NCBI GenBank assembly: GCA_950097015.1
Contig: CATNEN010000024.1
Span: 1,548,501-1,612,500 of the forward strand
Length of the DNA: 64,000 nt
DNA from: Macrostomum hystrix
Lineage: Eukaryota; Platyhelminthes; Macrostomidae
Reading direction: 5' to 3'
The notes beneath the pieces are model-generated. The model was not told the origin of the DNA. It made no database searches and saw only the letters and a program-made list of their open reading frames with translations. Position 1 is the stretch's first letter. Each line of letters opens with the position of its first letter. Shown here in pieces: positions 23,533 to 35,340 of the stretch. Position numbers and translations under genes: made by a program.

Positions 23533-24183
23533 AAGCGTGCATGAAGTAAAGAAAATCGATGCCTCGTCCCAATAATTTATTTTTCTCTGCGCATGGTGTG
23601 TAACATTTTGCCTACTTTATTCTTCCTTGTTTCGCTATAATTGTCGTATAGAACAAGCACACTGCTCTGACGCATGTGATTGTCTAACGATTAAAGAGGA
23701 AAACTTTACCATAGACTATTGGTCATTTTTTGTTTCGTACTGCGTGCAGACATTTTTTCTGACAGGGATTAAGCACAAAACGGGCTCGAAAATAGAACAG
23801 TGCATAAATAAGCGCACGGTACATATAACAAGTGATAATCGTCACAATGGTACAACAACAAGAGGTATCATCAAAGATTTGCTCCTTTTAGGCCATAGCG
23901 ACAGCAAAGTATAATGCTAATTGTTTAACCGTAAGTTTGGTTAACAATAATTCTTCAGTTTAGATCGCCATCTATTTTATATCGAATCGACAGCATGACA
24001 ATCTTCTCGGCACTGTAATAAGTCGGAGAAAAATCATGCCTTGCCACGTATACACTGTTTCTTGAGTGCTGTTACGTCAGTGTAACTTGACGTTTGTTGC
24101 TAAAACTTAGCCTCAAGAGACGATAAATATGAGGTTGGCATTCGAGTTTGATTCATAAATTACATCTATAATGGAACTATACT
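23533..24183. other. Non-coding, no gene seen
   Basis: AT-rich sequence upstream of the small minus-strand gene. The open frame 23627-23914 has no family resemblance and low-complexity composition. Confidence 0.4.
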
Positions 24184-24302
24184 ATTGGGGGTTGTAGTCT
24201 AGTCGTTAGAGAGTCCGTGGATTTGGGAACTCGACCGTACGCAGCCTTCAGATGTGCGCATTGCAATAGCTGCGGCTCTGCTCTCGGCTGCACATCAGAA
24301 AA
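24184..24302 (+). repeat. SINE family A, internally deleted copy
   Basis: The tRNA-like head (gggggttgtagtctagtcg) is joined directly to the family tail (cgtacgcagccttcagatg and ggctgcacatcag). The middle present at 29797-30090 is missing. Confidence 0.7.
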
Positions 24303-25924
24303 AACCATGAAACTGCAGCTATACCTTTGTATCCTTGTTTTTTTCTTGTCGAATCCACCGATGTTTACGAAATTGCTGGCTTTTTTTTCAACCGATTCCA
24401 ATTCCATTCTGCTGAAAGTTGTGGCGAAAATATGTTTATTAACGCTGCTTCAAAGGCCATACAGCAGTTGATTGCGGAGGTGGTACAAACGGATTGCCCG
24501 GCAGACCTTCCCCATTTAGGTGAGAAAGTTCACGTCGTGAAGATGTGTCTGGAACAACCGCTAAAGGACAGTTACATGCGGCCTGTCATTCAGTGGAATT
24601 TTCGCTCCCTCTAGATTATCTGGTTATCTATCGGTCGCACAGACAGCATGCAGCGACAACCAATGCTTTGAATCAATGTGCCCATAGCATTGTGGCCAAG
24701 CTACTGTGGCTGATTTAATCAGATTCTGTCCATGTCCAAACAGGTTTCCTGCCCACCCACCATGCGGCAGGCTCAACTGTGCTGGGCCCCAGCTGTATAT
24801 TCCCCTTGGCTTTTTCCACTTCCCCAATCCGACTGGACCGGCTCAGACCGTTACGGAGGCTGCAAAAGTTGACAAGCCGCGTGATGGCGAGGCGAAGAGA
24901 CAGTCGGCAAGCTGGCTGCATGCACATTATAATGATTTACTGCAGTCTCTAAGCCATCTAGCCCCTGTCCTAATGCACATTTTATTCATTGTACTCCCAA
25001 AGACGAATATTGAAAAATAAGTTTTACCTAAAGAGTATTGAGGTGGCCTAGTATAAAGTGTCAATAAGAACGAAAATATAAAGCCGATTTTTTTTAATCC
25101 ACCCACCCCCTCCGGTCACCAAGCTTTTGTCTATATGGCACAAGTTGTGGCCAATGCTCAAAAATACGAGTACACATAGAAAAATACAAGTAGCTAATGT
25201 AGCTAGACTAATGCCATGTATGCTTAAAACGTCCTCAAGACTTTATTTCTGCATCTATACTGTAACCGTACGTACATTGATTGCATTGTGTAAGTAGAAA
25301 AGTAGTTGAGCAGGATTCTTGCAGCAGTCGGAAAGCAAAAGAACAGAAGTGATAAACAGGCAGAGTGAAGGTGCAGCAGTGGGAAAAGCAAAAAACATTA
25401 GTTTAAACTTAGTTTAAGCTCTGAAATGCATTGCGCTCAGCGCTAAGCAAGCTGTGGTTTGGCCATAGAACAATAAGAGAGGCTATTGGAATTGAGATAA
25501 CAGTTTTTCTTATTTCAAAGGCTCATAGCTAATTTGAGACAAAAATCTGTCAACATTAAGTGTGTACATTTGTGTAACTATCGATGAATAGAACTCCCCA
25601 ACTCAAAGATACGATCGTATAGTAGTCCTATTGCGTTCTTCTCGTTTTTGCCTAAATTAATCTCTTTCCATTCCAGGAGACTTTCCAGAAATTTTATCTC
25701 TATTCTCATAATACACCTTTACTTGATTAGAAAGTGACTGTAAAATTGAGTTGGTCACTAGATAGCTATTGACTAGCTGTTGTGCTTTATGATAAATCAA
25801 CGAAATTCGAAAATGTAATGAAGATCGATTATTCATAAATGAATTAGCTTTCTAAAATTCGGTGAAGCAGCTTGTTTTGCAAGATATATTAAAAGAGCAG
25901 CATTGGATCTGCTTCCAGTAAAAA

Positions 25925-26065
25925 GTTATCAATATTTTTATGTGAAAACGTATAAAGTTCCTATCTAGCCAGTGCATTTTCCCGTGAAAATCTGCCTTCA
26001 ATAAATTTTCCAAGAAACGAAGTGGTCCGTCCTTCATCTTCGAGTGGTCCTTGATTTGACATTCA
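25925..26065 (+). repeat. Dispersed repeat copy 2
   Basis: Colinear with 16965-17120: gtgaaaatctgccttcaata, caagaaac and gtggtccttg. Type unknown. Confidence 0.55.
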
Positions 26066-26636
26066 AGTCCCACAATATTTTGCGCAATTTCTGGGTTTCT
26101 CCGTATTTAATATGCATAGCGATTGGTCCTAATCTCGGCCGAGATCCCAAATCCCAAACAGAGGTGTCGCGTATGATGTGAATTGATACAATGATGGCGT
26201 GTTAAAAGCTGCGCCGTGTTCGATCGTACCCCTGCACAATGTCCCAAAGCCAATGCGCTATGTACCAAGCACCAATCACCATGTAATGCACAACTTACCA
26301 AGCAATATCGCCAAGTATCTTTCCTCACTATGAGCAAGATAATCCAGGCTGTTTTTCTCACCGACAGATGTTATTTTTGTTATTTGGCTCTTCCTCTTTC
26401 TCTCGCACTGCAGTTCTCCTGTCTTGCATTTCGGCGAAAATAAAGTTTTGAGTTTTTTGGTTGCTTCAGTAATATAGTCCTTTCTCACGCGAGTAACTAT
26501 TCCTTTTGCATTTCCCATCTCGCTTTACCAAGTGAGTATATTCTCTGCACTTAAGCGCAAACCCCGCGCTGTGGAGGAGGCTCGCCTGGCCATTCCGTGC
26601 TGCAAGACAATGGCGCTCGCCCACGCAACACTCGAT

Positions 26637-26722
26637 CCAATGGTCCCGCCACGCCGAGCCGAGGTCCGCCTACCCAGCTAGGCTCCGCAGTTATAAAGGC
26701 CGGGCGGGTAGCAATCGTCGGG
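26637..26722 (+). promoter_or_regulatory. Candidate core promoter (CCAAT plus TATA)
   Basis: In a GC-rich island, CCAAT at 26637-26641 is followed 50 bp later by ttataaaggc (26691-26700), a good TATA box with start expected near 26722-26730. A donor-like tgggtgagc follows at about 26809. No coding exon is near. It could drive a non-coding first exon, possibly of the copine gene 9 kb downstream; this link is speculation. Confidence 0.35.
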
Positions 26723-27344
26723 CTGCTGGCAAGGGCTTGCCTGGAAGCGGAGCAATAATCAGTTTAGTATCTGGGGGGCTGTAAAAGCGGACTAGCGCTG
26801 TTTGCGCTGGGTGAGCTGTGCTTGGCTTGCCTATAACCGCTAATCGAATAAGCGACTCGGCTGTTGATCGGAGCTAGGCCTCTGGTGTCTATGCTGGCCA
26901 TACACAGGCCAGCCAAATCCCCATGTATGCGTGTATGCTGAAATTCAAAAGAGGAGCTTAGATACTTCTGCGTCAGACGTGTGCCATTCGCAATGCTACA
27001 GGAATCGGGCCCTTGGGATTTTGTTGTATGCGAGGCTATAGGCCTATTCCTTTCTTGGTTACTGTACAGCTATAGCTCATAAACTGTCGTAAAGAGTAGA
27101 GCTCGCATTATGACAGTCTGTACTTGTAATAATTTGCTCTCTTGTTTGGCCATTGCTTAGAGTACGACTCAAGCTCAGCTGTGGGGCGGGGACAATTGCA
27201 CAGTATAGAGTGGCTTATTCAACTAAAATCCTAATTATGCTGCAATGCGTATAAAGTCCTTTTCGATCCTAGAAATAGCAGAGAAAGTCAGCACTCCCTA
27301 ATCAAACAGTCCAAAAGTGCGCTTTGAGGGCCGCCAACCCCTGC

Positions 27345-28900
27345 TTGTCCTACTGTGAGCTATCCTGTGACCAGTCAACTCTTCCGTGTCCTTCTGTGAG
27401 CTGTCCTGTGACCAGTCAACTCTTCCGTGTCCTTCTGTGAGCTGTCCTGTGACCAGTCAACTCTTCCGTGTCCTTAAGTGAGCTGTCCTGTGACCAGTCA
27501 ACTCTTCCGTGTCCTTCTGTGAGCTGTCCTGTGACCAGTCAACTCTTCCGTGTCCTTAAGTGAGCTGTCCTGTGACCAGTCAACTCTTCCGTGTCCTTCT
27601 GTGAGCTGCCCTGTGACCAGTCAACTCTTCCGTGTCCTTAAGTGAGCTGTCCTGTGACCAGTCAACTGTTCCGTGTCCTTAAGTGAGCTGTCCTGTGACC
27701 AGTCAACTGTTCCGTGTCCTTAAGTGAGCTGTCCTGTGACCAGTCAACTGTTCCGTGTCCTTCTGTGAGCTGCCCTGTGACCAGTCAACTGTTCCGTGTC
27801 CTTAAGTGAGCTGTCCTGTGACCAGTCAACTCTTCCGTGTCCTTCTGTGAGCTGCCCTGTGACCAGTCAACTGTTCCGTGTCCTTAAGTGAGCTGTCCTG
27901 TGACCAGTCAACTCTTCCGTGTCCTTAAGTGAGCTGTCCTGTGACCAGTCAACTCTTCCGTGTCCTTAAGTGAGCTGTCCTGTGACCAGTCAACTCTTCC
28001 GTGTCCTTCTGTGAGCTGTCCTGTGACCAGTCAACTCTTCCGTGTCCTTCTGTGAGCTGTCCTGTGACCAGTCAACTGTTCCGTGTCCTTAAGTGAGCTG
28101 TCCTGTGACCAGTCAACTGTTCCGTGTCCTTAAGTGAGCTGTCCTGTGACCAGTCAACTGTTCCGTGTCCTTAAGTGAGCTGTCCTGTGACCAGTCAACT
28201 CTTCCGTGTCCTTCTGTGAGCTGTCCTGTGACCAGTCAACTCTTCCGTGTCCTTAAGTGAGCTGTCCTGTGACCAGTCAACTCTTCCGTGTCCTTCTGTG
28301 AGCTGCCCTGTGACCAGTCAACTCTTCCGTGTCCTTAAGTGAGCTGTCCTGTGACCAGTCAACTGTTCCGTGTCCTTAAGTGAGCTGTCCTGTGACCAGT
28401 CAACTGTTCCGTGTCCTTAAGTGAGCTGTCCTGTGACCAGTCAACTGTTCCGTGTCCTTCTGTGAGCTGCCCTGTGACCAGTCAACTGTTCCGTGTCCTT
28501 AAGTGAGCTGTCCTGTGACCAGTCAACTCTTCCGTGTCCTTCTGTGAGCTGCCCTGTGACCAGTCAACTGTTCCGTGTCCTTAAGTGAGCTGTCCTGTGA
28601 CCAGTCAACTCTTCCGTGTCCTTAAGTGAGCTGTCCTGTGACCAGTCAACTCTTCCGTGTCCTTAAGTGAGCTGTCCTGTGACCAGTCAACTCTTCCGTG
28701 TCCTTCTGTGAGCTGTCCTGTGACCAGTCAACTCTTCCGTGTCCTTATGTGAGCTGTCCTGTGACCAGTCAACTCTTCCGTGTCCTTCTGTGAGCTGTCC
28801 TGTGACGAGTCAACTCTTCCGTGTCCTTCTGTGAGCTGTCCTGTGACGAGTCAACTCTTCCGTGTCCTTATGTGAGCTGTCCTGTGACTAGGCAACCCCT
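27345..28900. repeat. Minisatellite, 41-bp unit, about 38 copies, with 697-bp higher-order repeat
   Basis: Unit core ctgtgaccagtcaactcttc with tccttaagtgagctg or tccttctgtgagctg. The variant agctgccc occurs at 27606, 27770 and about 27852, and again at 28303, 28467 and about 28549. That is an exact offset of 697 bp, or 17 units. Confidence 0.95.
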
Positions 28901-29019
28901 TCATGTCCTTCTGTAATCTGCCCTCAGATCTGGCAAGATTGAGCTGAATCAGGGAGACTCACTATCACACACACAGATTGAGCTGAATCAGGGAGACTCA
29001 CTACGGAAGCAACAGCAAT

Positions 29020-29270
29020 GAACTGGAGTCAAATCAATTCACGCACCTGTGCACTCAGGTTGAAAGAAATAGTCAAGAACGAATGAGCTAATTTACACTT
29101 CGCTCTGAGTGGAGTTTGTGAACTCAAGCCTAGCCTGTAATGCCAGGTGCAAGTAATCTCAAGCATTCCACTTAATGAATTGCCGTCTGTACTTTTAGCT
29201 ATGCCTAGCGCGGGCATTGTTCCCACGCCCGTAGTCCAAGCCTGGAGCAGACGCCGATTCCCGTAAAACA
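29020..29270. other. Non-coding, no gene seen
   Basis: Unique-looking sequence between the 41-bp array and the candidate promoter. A 30-bp segment containing gagctgaatcagggagactc is present twice just before it (28940 and 28978). Confidence 0.4.
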
Positions 29271-29271
29271 G

Positions 29272-29490
29272 CTGGGATTGGTCCGGCCGGAAGTGGCCAC
29301 CTGATTGGTTGGGAGGGCAGGCATGCAGCCAGGCTAAAACGAGACCTGGTCCAGCACTGGACTGAGCTTCAGATTAGGGCGGCCCCAAAAAATACAAAGC
29401 TGCTCACACGCTGAGCACTCAGTCACTCTTCTGAGTTCTAGCGAGAAATTGGAGCCTTCTTTAATATTAACCGATTGATTAGCGCGCAGG
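29272..29490 (+). promoter_or_regulatory. Candidate promoter and non-coding first exon
   Basis: Two inverted CCAAT boxes (attgg at about 29277 and 29304) flank an ETS-type ccggaagtgg (about 29287). About 180 bp downstream is a consensus donor cag|gtaagact (intron start near 29489). The spacing would suit a TATA-less promoter and a leader exon on the plus strand. No transcript evidence is available. CCAAT boxes read forward on the minus strand, so direction is uncertain. Confidence 0.3.
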
Positions 29491-29796
29491 TAAGACTCAA
29501 TACTATCATATTTGTGAGCAATCCATTTCTTGTGCCTTTCTCTAGCTTTCTGCCTAGCCGTGCCATCCCGACCCATATGACTAGTTATCCTGAGTTGCGA
29601 ATATGGCGGACATAATATCGTTGGTCAATCTGAATTGTCACCTCTTACAGGCGACTTTTTAATTTAAGTCAACTCAAATGAGTTGCAACTCATTTAATCT
29701 AATGATTCGATTCAGACTGTTGTGCTACAGCTAAATATCCAACAGCCCAAACTACTCTAATCTACTCCACTTGACTATCCTATATACTCTAGTAGA

Positions 29797-30095
29797 GATG
29801 GGGCTTGTAGCCTCATGGTTAGAGCGTCGGACTCACGACTTGAAGGTCGGGGGTTCCAGTCACGACTCCACTGAAACAATTTGAGTCCTTTAGCAAGACG
29901 CTTAACTCTGCATTGCTTGAGTTTAGCCAGCTAGCTCGTACTAGATGGCTACCAGCATTAGCTGGGGTAATTGAGGGTGGGTGTGGCGTCCCCCCAGTCC
30001 ATGGACTGAACAGCCGTACGCAGCCTTCAGATGCGCCGCGCAATAGCTGCGGCTGTGCTGTCGGCTGCACATCTGGCCTAATCGGTTCAATTAGG
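29797..30095 (+). repeat. SINE family A, full-length copy
   Basis: The tRNA-like head has an A-box region tagcctcatggttagagcg and a B-box region gggggttccagtc. The body includes ttagcaagacgcttaactct and tagctggggtaattgag. The tail is ccgtacgcagccttcagatg through ggctgcacatctgg. Its end is self-complementary (cagatg...catctg). Confidence 0.75.
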
Positions 30096-30242
30096 TAAAG
30101 AATCAATATTCAGAAAAACGTTACATTTACTTTTAATACAGTATACTCGAATTGCTCTACTCTCATCAACAGTACTCTTGATCGACTCCCAAATTTTGGA
30201 ACTAAAGCCATTGTGAAATTTTCTTGTCTTAAAGACACGTTT

Positions 30243-30312
30243 TCCCTTCGGCAGAGATTCGAACTGCCGACCTCTCAGTTAAGAAGTCCGAAGCTGTAAC
30301 CATGGGCTAAAC
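30243..30312 (-). repeat. tRNA-like sequence (SINE head or tRNA relic)
   Basis: On the minus strand the segment has a D-arm-like part, a plausible anticodon arm with loop cttctta, and a B box gcagttcgaatctctgc. The acceptor stem is not convincing, so I do not call a tRNA gene. Confidence 0.35.
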
Positions 30313-30319
30313 GGTACTT

Positions 30320-31800
30320 ATTCAACTCAATGCCAATCTAAAGATAAAATGGAGTGAGCATAGCAACCAAGTTATTGCTGAACACGATGCATATTTTACC
30401 TTGAGAAGCCTTATTAACGAAGCGTGACATGGTGCGTTCACAATCCCCTGCTCTAAACGATATTAGAATATAGCAGCAACCCCCGAGCTTAAATCTTCCG
30501 TCTGCTCTAAATCGTCCCAGACCCGACCCGACCCCACCCAAGCAGTGAGCTCTGAGCACACCCATGGGGTGGAGCTGCCGCGCTACAGTCAATAAGCATT
30601 AGCGGCGCCCTGTCACGCAACCGCTGACAGGCTTTCTGACGGCAGCAGTGTTCTCGTCTCCGCGGCGAGTGGAATTCAACTGCTCCCGGGAAAAAAGAAC
30701 TGGCAATGCAGCCATCCCAGGGCTGGACAGGGCACCAAATCCCCCCCTAAGCAGCTGTGTTTCGCTGAGACACGGATTTTTGCCGGATTTGCTGTTGGAG
30801 AAAATAATCTATTTCCTTTAGCATTTGGGGCTGCGAAAACGGCCCAGAAACTGGAGCCGTGAGAGAGTGCCAGTTTCTTAGAAACTTGTACAGGCGCCAA
30901 CTACTGCTGCAGCGGCCGCACTTTGCCCTAGAATCAATGCCTGACGACTGCTCCTATTTCACTTAGCTGACAAGGCTGCCACTCAAGGCTGCCTTTAGCC
31001 TTACTACTGGGCTGCAGATGTACTTAGCACTTTTGCCCATCAAAATTGTAGAATTGTCGAAATCGTTGATTTTTCGAAATTTTAGACAGAATTTTTTGGC
31101 GCATTTAAAAGGTCCACCTGAGTGCCCAGTAACAATTTATTCGACTTGAAAGCCGGATGAAATACTCGCAACTGTATCGATCTGAAGGAAGGGAAAAGAA
31201 TGCTTGGAAATTGTGGGCAGTAAGAGGTGTCCAACTCAAGATGAAGATCGCGGTGGATGGCCACTCCCATCCAGCCAGGTGTACACGCCACACCTGCTGC
31301 TCCATAGGCTCAGGGGCCGGATCGCCGTTCCGCTATCAAGCTATTTTCATCTGCGGAATATTAGGCATCAACCCGTTGTGTTCTTTTTTCTCCCGATCTA
31401 TTTATCCTCGTCCCATGTCCGATGTCTCCAGCTGGCTCCTGCAGATCTCGCACTAGGCTGTGGGCTAAAGTGCACTCCAGAGACCCTCACCAAAACTCAA
31501 ATTCAAAACATGTTTGCTCTGCCACACTGTCACTCTCGTCTCAAAATTTTGCATCTCAAACTGTTCAGCTACAATAGCCTGCCACGTCTGCCTGCAGCGT
31601 TTGACACGCGAGCTACCTGCGGCTACCCGAGTAAGGCACCCAGTTTCCGCCAGTTCTTTCTAGTTGAAGCTCAGCTTCTTGCTGGCCTCTCTATCTGTAA
31701 TGTATTGTTTGAGCAGAGGAACTCTCAAAATAAGCTGTGAGACACGTGCCAGTCTTGTGTAAGACCCGTTTCAGTGTTTTGTGAGGCGCATACCTTTGTA
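30320..31800. other. Non-coding, no gene seen
   Basis: Mixed-composition DNA with a GC-rich stretch (about 30590-30960). Open frames on both strands are under 180 codons and show no recognisable domain. Confidence 0.4.
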
Positions 31801-31804
31801 TTGA

Positions 31805-32966
31805 ACTACAAGATTCGTGAAACACAAGATTCGTGAAACACAGAGATTCGTGAGCCACAAGCCAGTCTTTCGTGAACCACAAGATTCGTGAACCACAAGA
31901 TTCGTGAGCCACAAGCCAGTCTTTCGTGAACCACAAGATTCGTGAACCACAAGATTCGTGAAACGCAAGATTCGTGAAACGCAAGATTCGTGAAACACAA
32001 GATTCGTGAAACACAGAGATTCGTGAGCCACAAGCCAGTCTTTCGTGAACCACAAGATTCGTGAACCACAAGATTCGTGAGCCACAAGCCAGTCTTTCGT
32101 GAACCACAAGATTCGTGAACCACAAGATTCGTGAAACGCAAGATTCGTGAAACGCAAGATTCGTGAAACACAAGATTCGTGAAACACAGAGATTCGTGAG
32201 CCACAAGCCAGTCTTTCGTGAACCACAAGATTCGTGAACCACAAGATTCGTGAGCCACAAGCCAGTCTTTCGTGAACCACAAGATTCGTGAACCACAAGA
32301 TTCGTGAAACGCAAGATTCGTGAAACGCAAGATTCGTGAAACACAAGATTCGTGAAACACAGAGATTCGTGAGCCACAAGCCAGTCTTTCGTGAACCACA
32401 AGATTCGTGAACCACAAGATTCGTGAGCCACAAGCCAGTCTTTCGTGAACCACAAGATTCGTGAACCACAAGATTCGTGAAACGCAAGATTCGTGAAACG
32501 CAAGATTCGTGAAACACAAGATTCGTGAACCACAAGATTCGTGAGCCACAAGCCAGTCTTTCGTGAACCACAAGATTCGTGAACCACAAGATTCGTGAAA
32601 CGCAAGATTCGTGAAACGCAAGATTCGTGAAACGCAAGATTCGTGAAACACAAGATTCGTGAACCACAAGATTCGTGAGCCACAAGCCAGTCTTTCGTGA
32701 ACCACAAGATTCGTGAACCACAAGCCAGTCTTTCGTGAACCACAAGATTCGTGAAACACAAGATTCGTGAGCCACAAGATTCGTGAACCACAAGATTCGT
32801 GAAACACAAGATTCGTGAGCCACAAGCCAGTCTTTCGTGAACCACAAGATTCGTGAAACACAAGATTCGTGAGCCACAAGATTCGTGAACCACAAGATTC
32901 GTGAAACACAAGATTCGTGAGCCACAAGCCAGTCTTTCGTGAACCACAAGCCAGTCTTTCGTGAAC
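31805..32966. repeat. Minisatellite, 16/22-bp units with 173-bp higher-order repeat
   Basis: Alternating cacaagattcgtgaac (16 bp) and acaagccagtctttcgtgaa-type (22 bp) units. The variant cagagattcg occurs at 31841, 32014, 32187 and 32360, spaced exactly 173 bp. Beyond 32530 the order becomes irregular. All three minus frames are open across the array; these are not taken as genes. Confidence 0.95.
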
Positions 32967-33567
32967 GCTTCATCAATATCTTTTGAAAACTATCTATTTA
33001 TTGTCAATAACTATTGACAATAAACAGGCACATTGCGGTGCATTTCAAGATGTCGTGACTAATTGATATTTTATTAGAATAGTCATCTTCCTTAAATGTC
33101 CCTGTTTCTCCCTGACCTCATCATGCACAATGTACAGGGCTGAATAGTGCAAACTCTCATCTCAAAGAGCTCCATCAACTATCCAGCCTCCCCTCCTTCA
33201 TCCAATGCAACCTGTACGGCTCATCTCAGCTTTCACACCTATTGCGGCACGCTTCATCAGTTGCTGATGAGCAACTCCGCATGGCCAGCCTCCGATGCGA
33301 GAATGACCGATGGATGTGGAGATGTGCTCAAAGAAGTTCGGAGCACAGCTCCGGGCTTGACTAAATACACCAGTTCTTGTTGGCAAGCATAATGCTCAAC
33401 AACTTCTATATAGGTTCTATCTTTAGATGTCCTTGTACTAGGATTACCGGTGCTATCAATACAATTTAGTATGCTAAAGTGCCTCAATTAGATGTCTCTA
33501 GTCAAGCCTCGCAAGCTCAAAACCTGCTGTTAACTTTTCGTTACCATTTTATTATTCTATCGAACTT
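32967..33567. other. Non-coding, no gene seen
   Basis: AT-rich spacer between two minisatellites without a recognisable gene. Confidence 0.4.
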
Positions 33568-33570
33568 AGG

Positions 33571-34008
33571 CATGCACTGAAGGCCTGAGGGTAGATTGGG
33601 ATGCACTGAAGGCCTGAGGGTAGATTGGGATGCACTGAAGGCCTGAGGGTAGATTGGGATGCACTGAAGGCCTGAGGGTAGATTGGGATGCACTGAAGGC
33701 CTGAGGGTAGATTGGGATGCACTGAAGGCCTGAGAGTAGATTGGGATGCACTGAAGGCCTGAGGGTAGATTGGGATGCACTGAAGGCCTGAGGGTAGATT
33801 GGGATGCACTGAAGGCCTGAGGGTAGATTGGGATGCACTGAAGGCCTGAGGGTAGATTGGGATGCACTGAAGGCCTGAGGGTAGATTGGGATGCACTGAA
33901 GGCCTGAGGGTAGATTGGGATGCACTGAAGGCCTGAGGGTAGATTGGGATGCACTGAAGGCCTGAGGGTAGATTGGGATGCACTGAAGGCCTGAGGGTAA
34001 TGGGGATG
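33571..34008. repeat. Minisatellite, 29-bp unit, about 15 copies
   Basis: Nearly perfect units with core atgcactgaaggcctgaggg; one unit has gagagt. Open in all three minus frames because the unit contains no stop. Confidence 0.95.
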
Positions 34009-34737
34009 TTGGAGTCCTGAACAATCGGGACAAGAGCTCTTGGCCAAAATGCCCACATGGAACAGCTCGCATGAGCACGGGAGCAGCTCCAGAATAGCCT
34101 GGGGCTTGTTCGGTGCCTGCTAAATGCAGCAGCAGCCTGGTCTCCAGATGGGGTGGGGCAGAATTCAGGAAGCAGCTCTGAATGGCCGCAGCAACCCATT
34201 GTGCCCCACCATGCAAGAAGTGAAAGGCAGATTGAGCAAGCTGATTGTTACCCAGCGGATTAAGCGGTCACCCCCCCCTGCTCGGATGGAACGGAAAAGA
34301 TTAGCCCCGCTCCTCCTCCCGCCAGTCTCCCATTCAATCATTTTTTCAAATCGCGGCTCATTTTCGTTGTTGAAAATTTTCTAGCACGATTTTGAACCAG
34401 CGTTCCCGTCTGGCCATCATCATCGATCAGGCCCTGGGATGCACATCCATCGATCACGTGCGATAACAATGTTTTCTCCGCACTGCCTGTTTAAAAATAA
34501 CACTCCGAGTCTGAACTCGCATCTCTACTTAGAGTAGCGCTGTAAGGAGGCTAAACTTGTTTTTAAGCATTAATTATTATTATGAAACTCAAAACATCGA
34601 ACTGATTATCATAAACTGTTTACGAATACTTTTCAGAGTAGAGTACATTTACATTCTCCGATTTAGCAGGTGCAACAGGTGCTTGACTTTCTGAATTTAC
34701 CAGCTCATTGCTTTTATTTCTAAGAATCATTGCTTTC
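34009..34737. other. Non-coding, no gene seen
   Basis: Unique-looking sequence between two arrays; no coding or transposon signal was recognised. Confidence 0.4.
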
Positions 34738-35262
34738 TTTGTCTCATCTCTCCCCTGTCTCATCTCTCCCCTGTCTCATCTCTCCCCTGTCTCATCTCCC
34801 CTGTCTCATCTCTCCAGACCCATCTCTACACAGTCTTATCTCCCCTGTCTCATCTCTTCTGTCTCATCTCTCCAGACCCATCTCTACAGTCTTATCTCCC
34901 CTGTCTCATCTCCCCTGTCTCATCTCTCCAGACCCATCTCTACACAGTCTTATCTCCCCTGTCTCATCTCCCCTGTCTCATCTCTCCAGACCCATCTCTA
35001 CACAGTCTTATCTCCCCTGTCTCATCTCCCCTGTCTCATCTCTCCAGACCCATCTCTACACAGTCTCATCTCCCCTGTCTCATCTCCCCTGTCTCATCTC
35101 CCCTGTCTCATCTCCCCTGTCTCATCTCCCCTGTCTCATCTCCCCTGTCTCATCCCCTGTCTAATCTCTCCAGACCCATCTCTACACAGTCTCATCTCCC
35201 CTGTCTCATCTCTTCTGTCTTACCTCCCCTGTCTTATCTCCCGTGTCTCATCTCTCCAATAT
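34738..35262. repeat. Minisatellite, 15-16-bp unit with interspersed 30-bp unit
   Basis: Units of cccctgtctcatct are interrupted by a recurring agacccatctctacacagtc segment. Related to the 16-bp array at 19443-20570. The sequence after it (cagcccaatgtcgcc, gattttct) resembles that after the first array (cagcccgctgtcgtc, gttttct). Confidence 0.9.
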
Positions 35263-35340
35263 CAACCCAGCCCAATGTCGCCTATTGGATTTTCTCTCTA
35301 TTCTCTTGACGAGGTAAACAAAGGTTTCGTCGATCACTGA

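Larger units (their letters stand above)
24303..27340. other. Non-coding region
   Basis: No supported exon. It holds a second copy of the dispersed repeat (25925-26065) and a GC-rich block with CCAAT and TATA motifs (26550-26760). Open frames here are short and featureless. Confidence 0.45.

Noticed and set aside
23627-23914. 95-codon plus-strand frame
   Set aside because: AT-rich, no domain, no supporting splice or poly(A) signals.
24327-24614. 95-codon plus-strand frame
   Set aside because: Begins just after a SINE remnant; composition and lack of motifs do not support a gene.
29334-29576. 80-codon minus-strand frame starting MGRDGTARQ
   Set aside because: Has an ATG but no recognisable domain, and it overlaps a consensus plus-strand donor. 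Kept as possible but not supported.
29797-29870. Functional tRNA gene
   Set aside because: A and B boxes are present, but the anticodon and acceptor stems do not pair well, and it is the head of a repeated SINE.
31691-32976. Minus-strand open frames of 373-418 codons
   Set aside because: Translation of the gattcgtgaa minisatellite in all frames.
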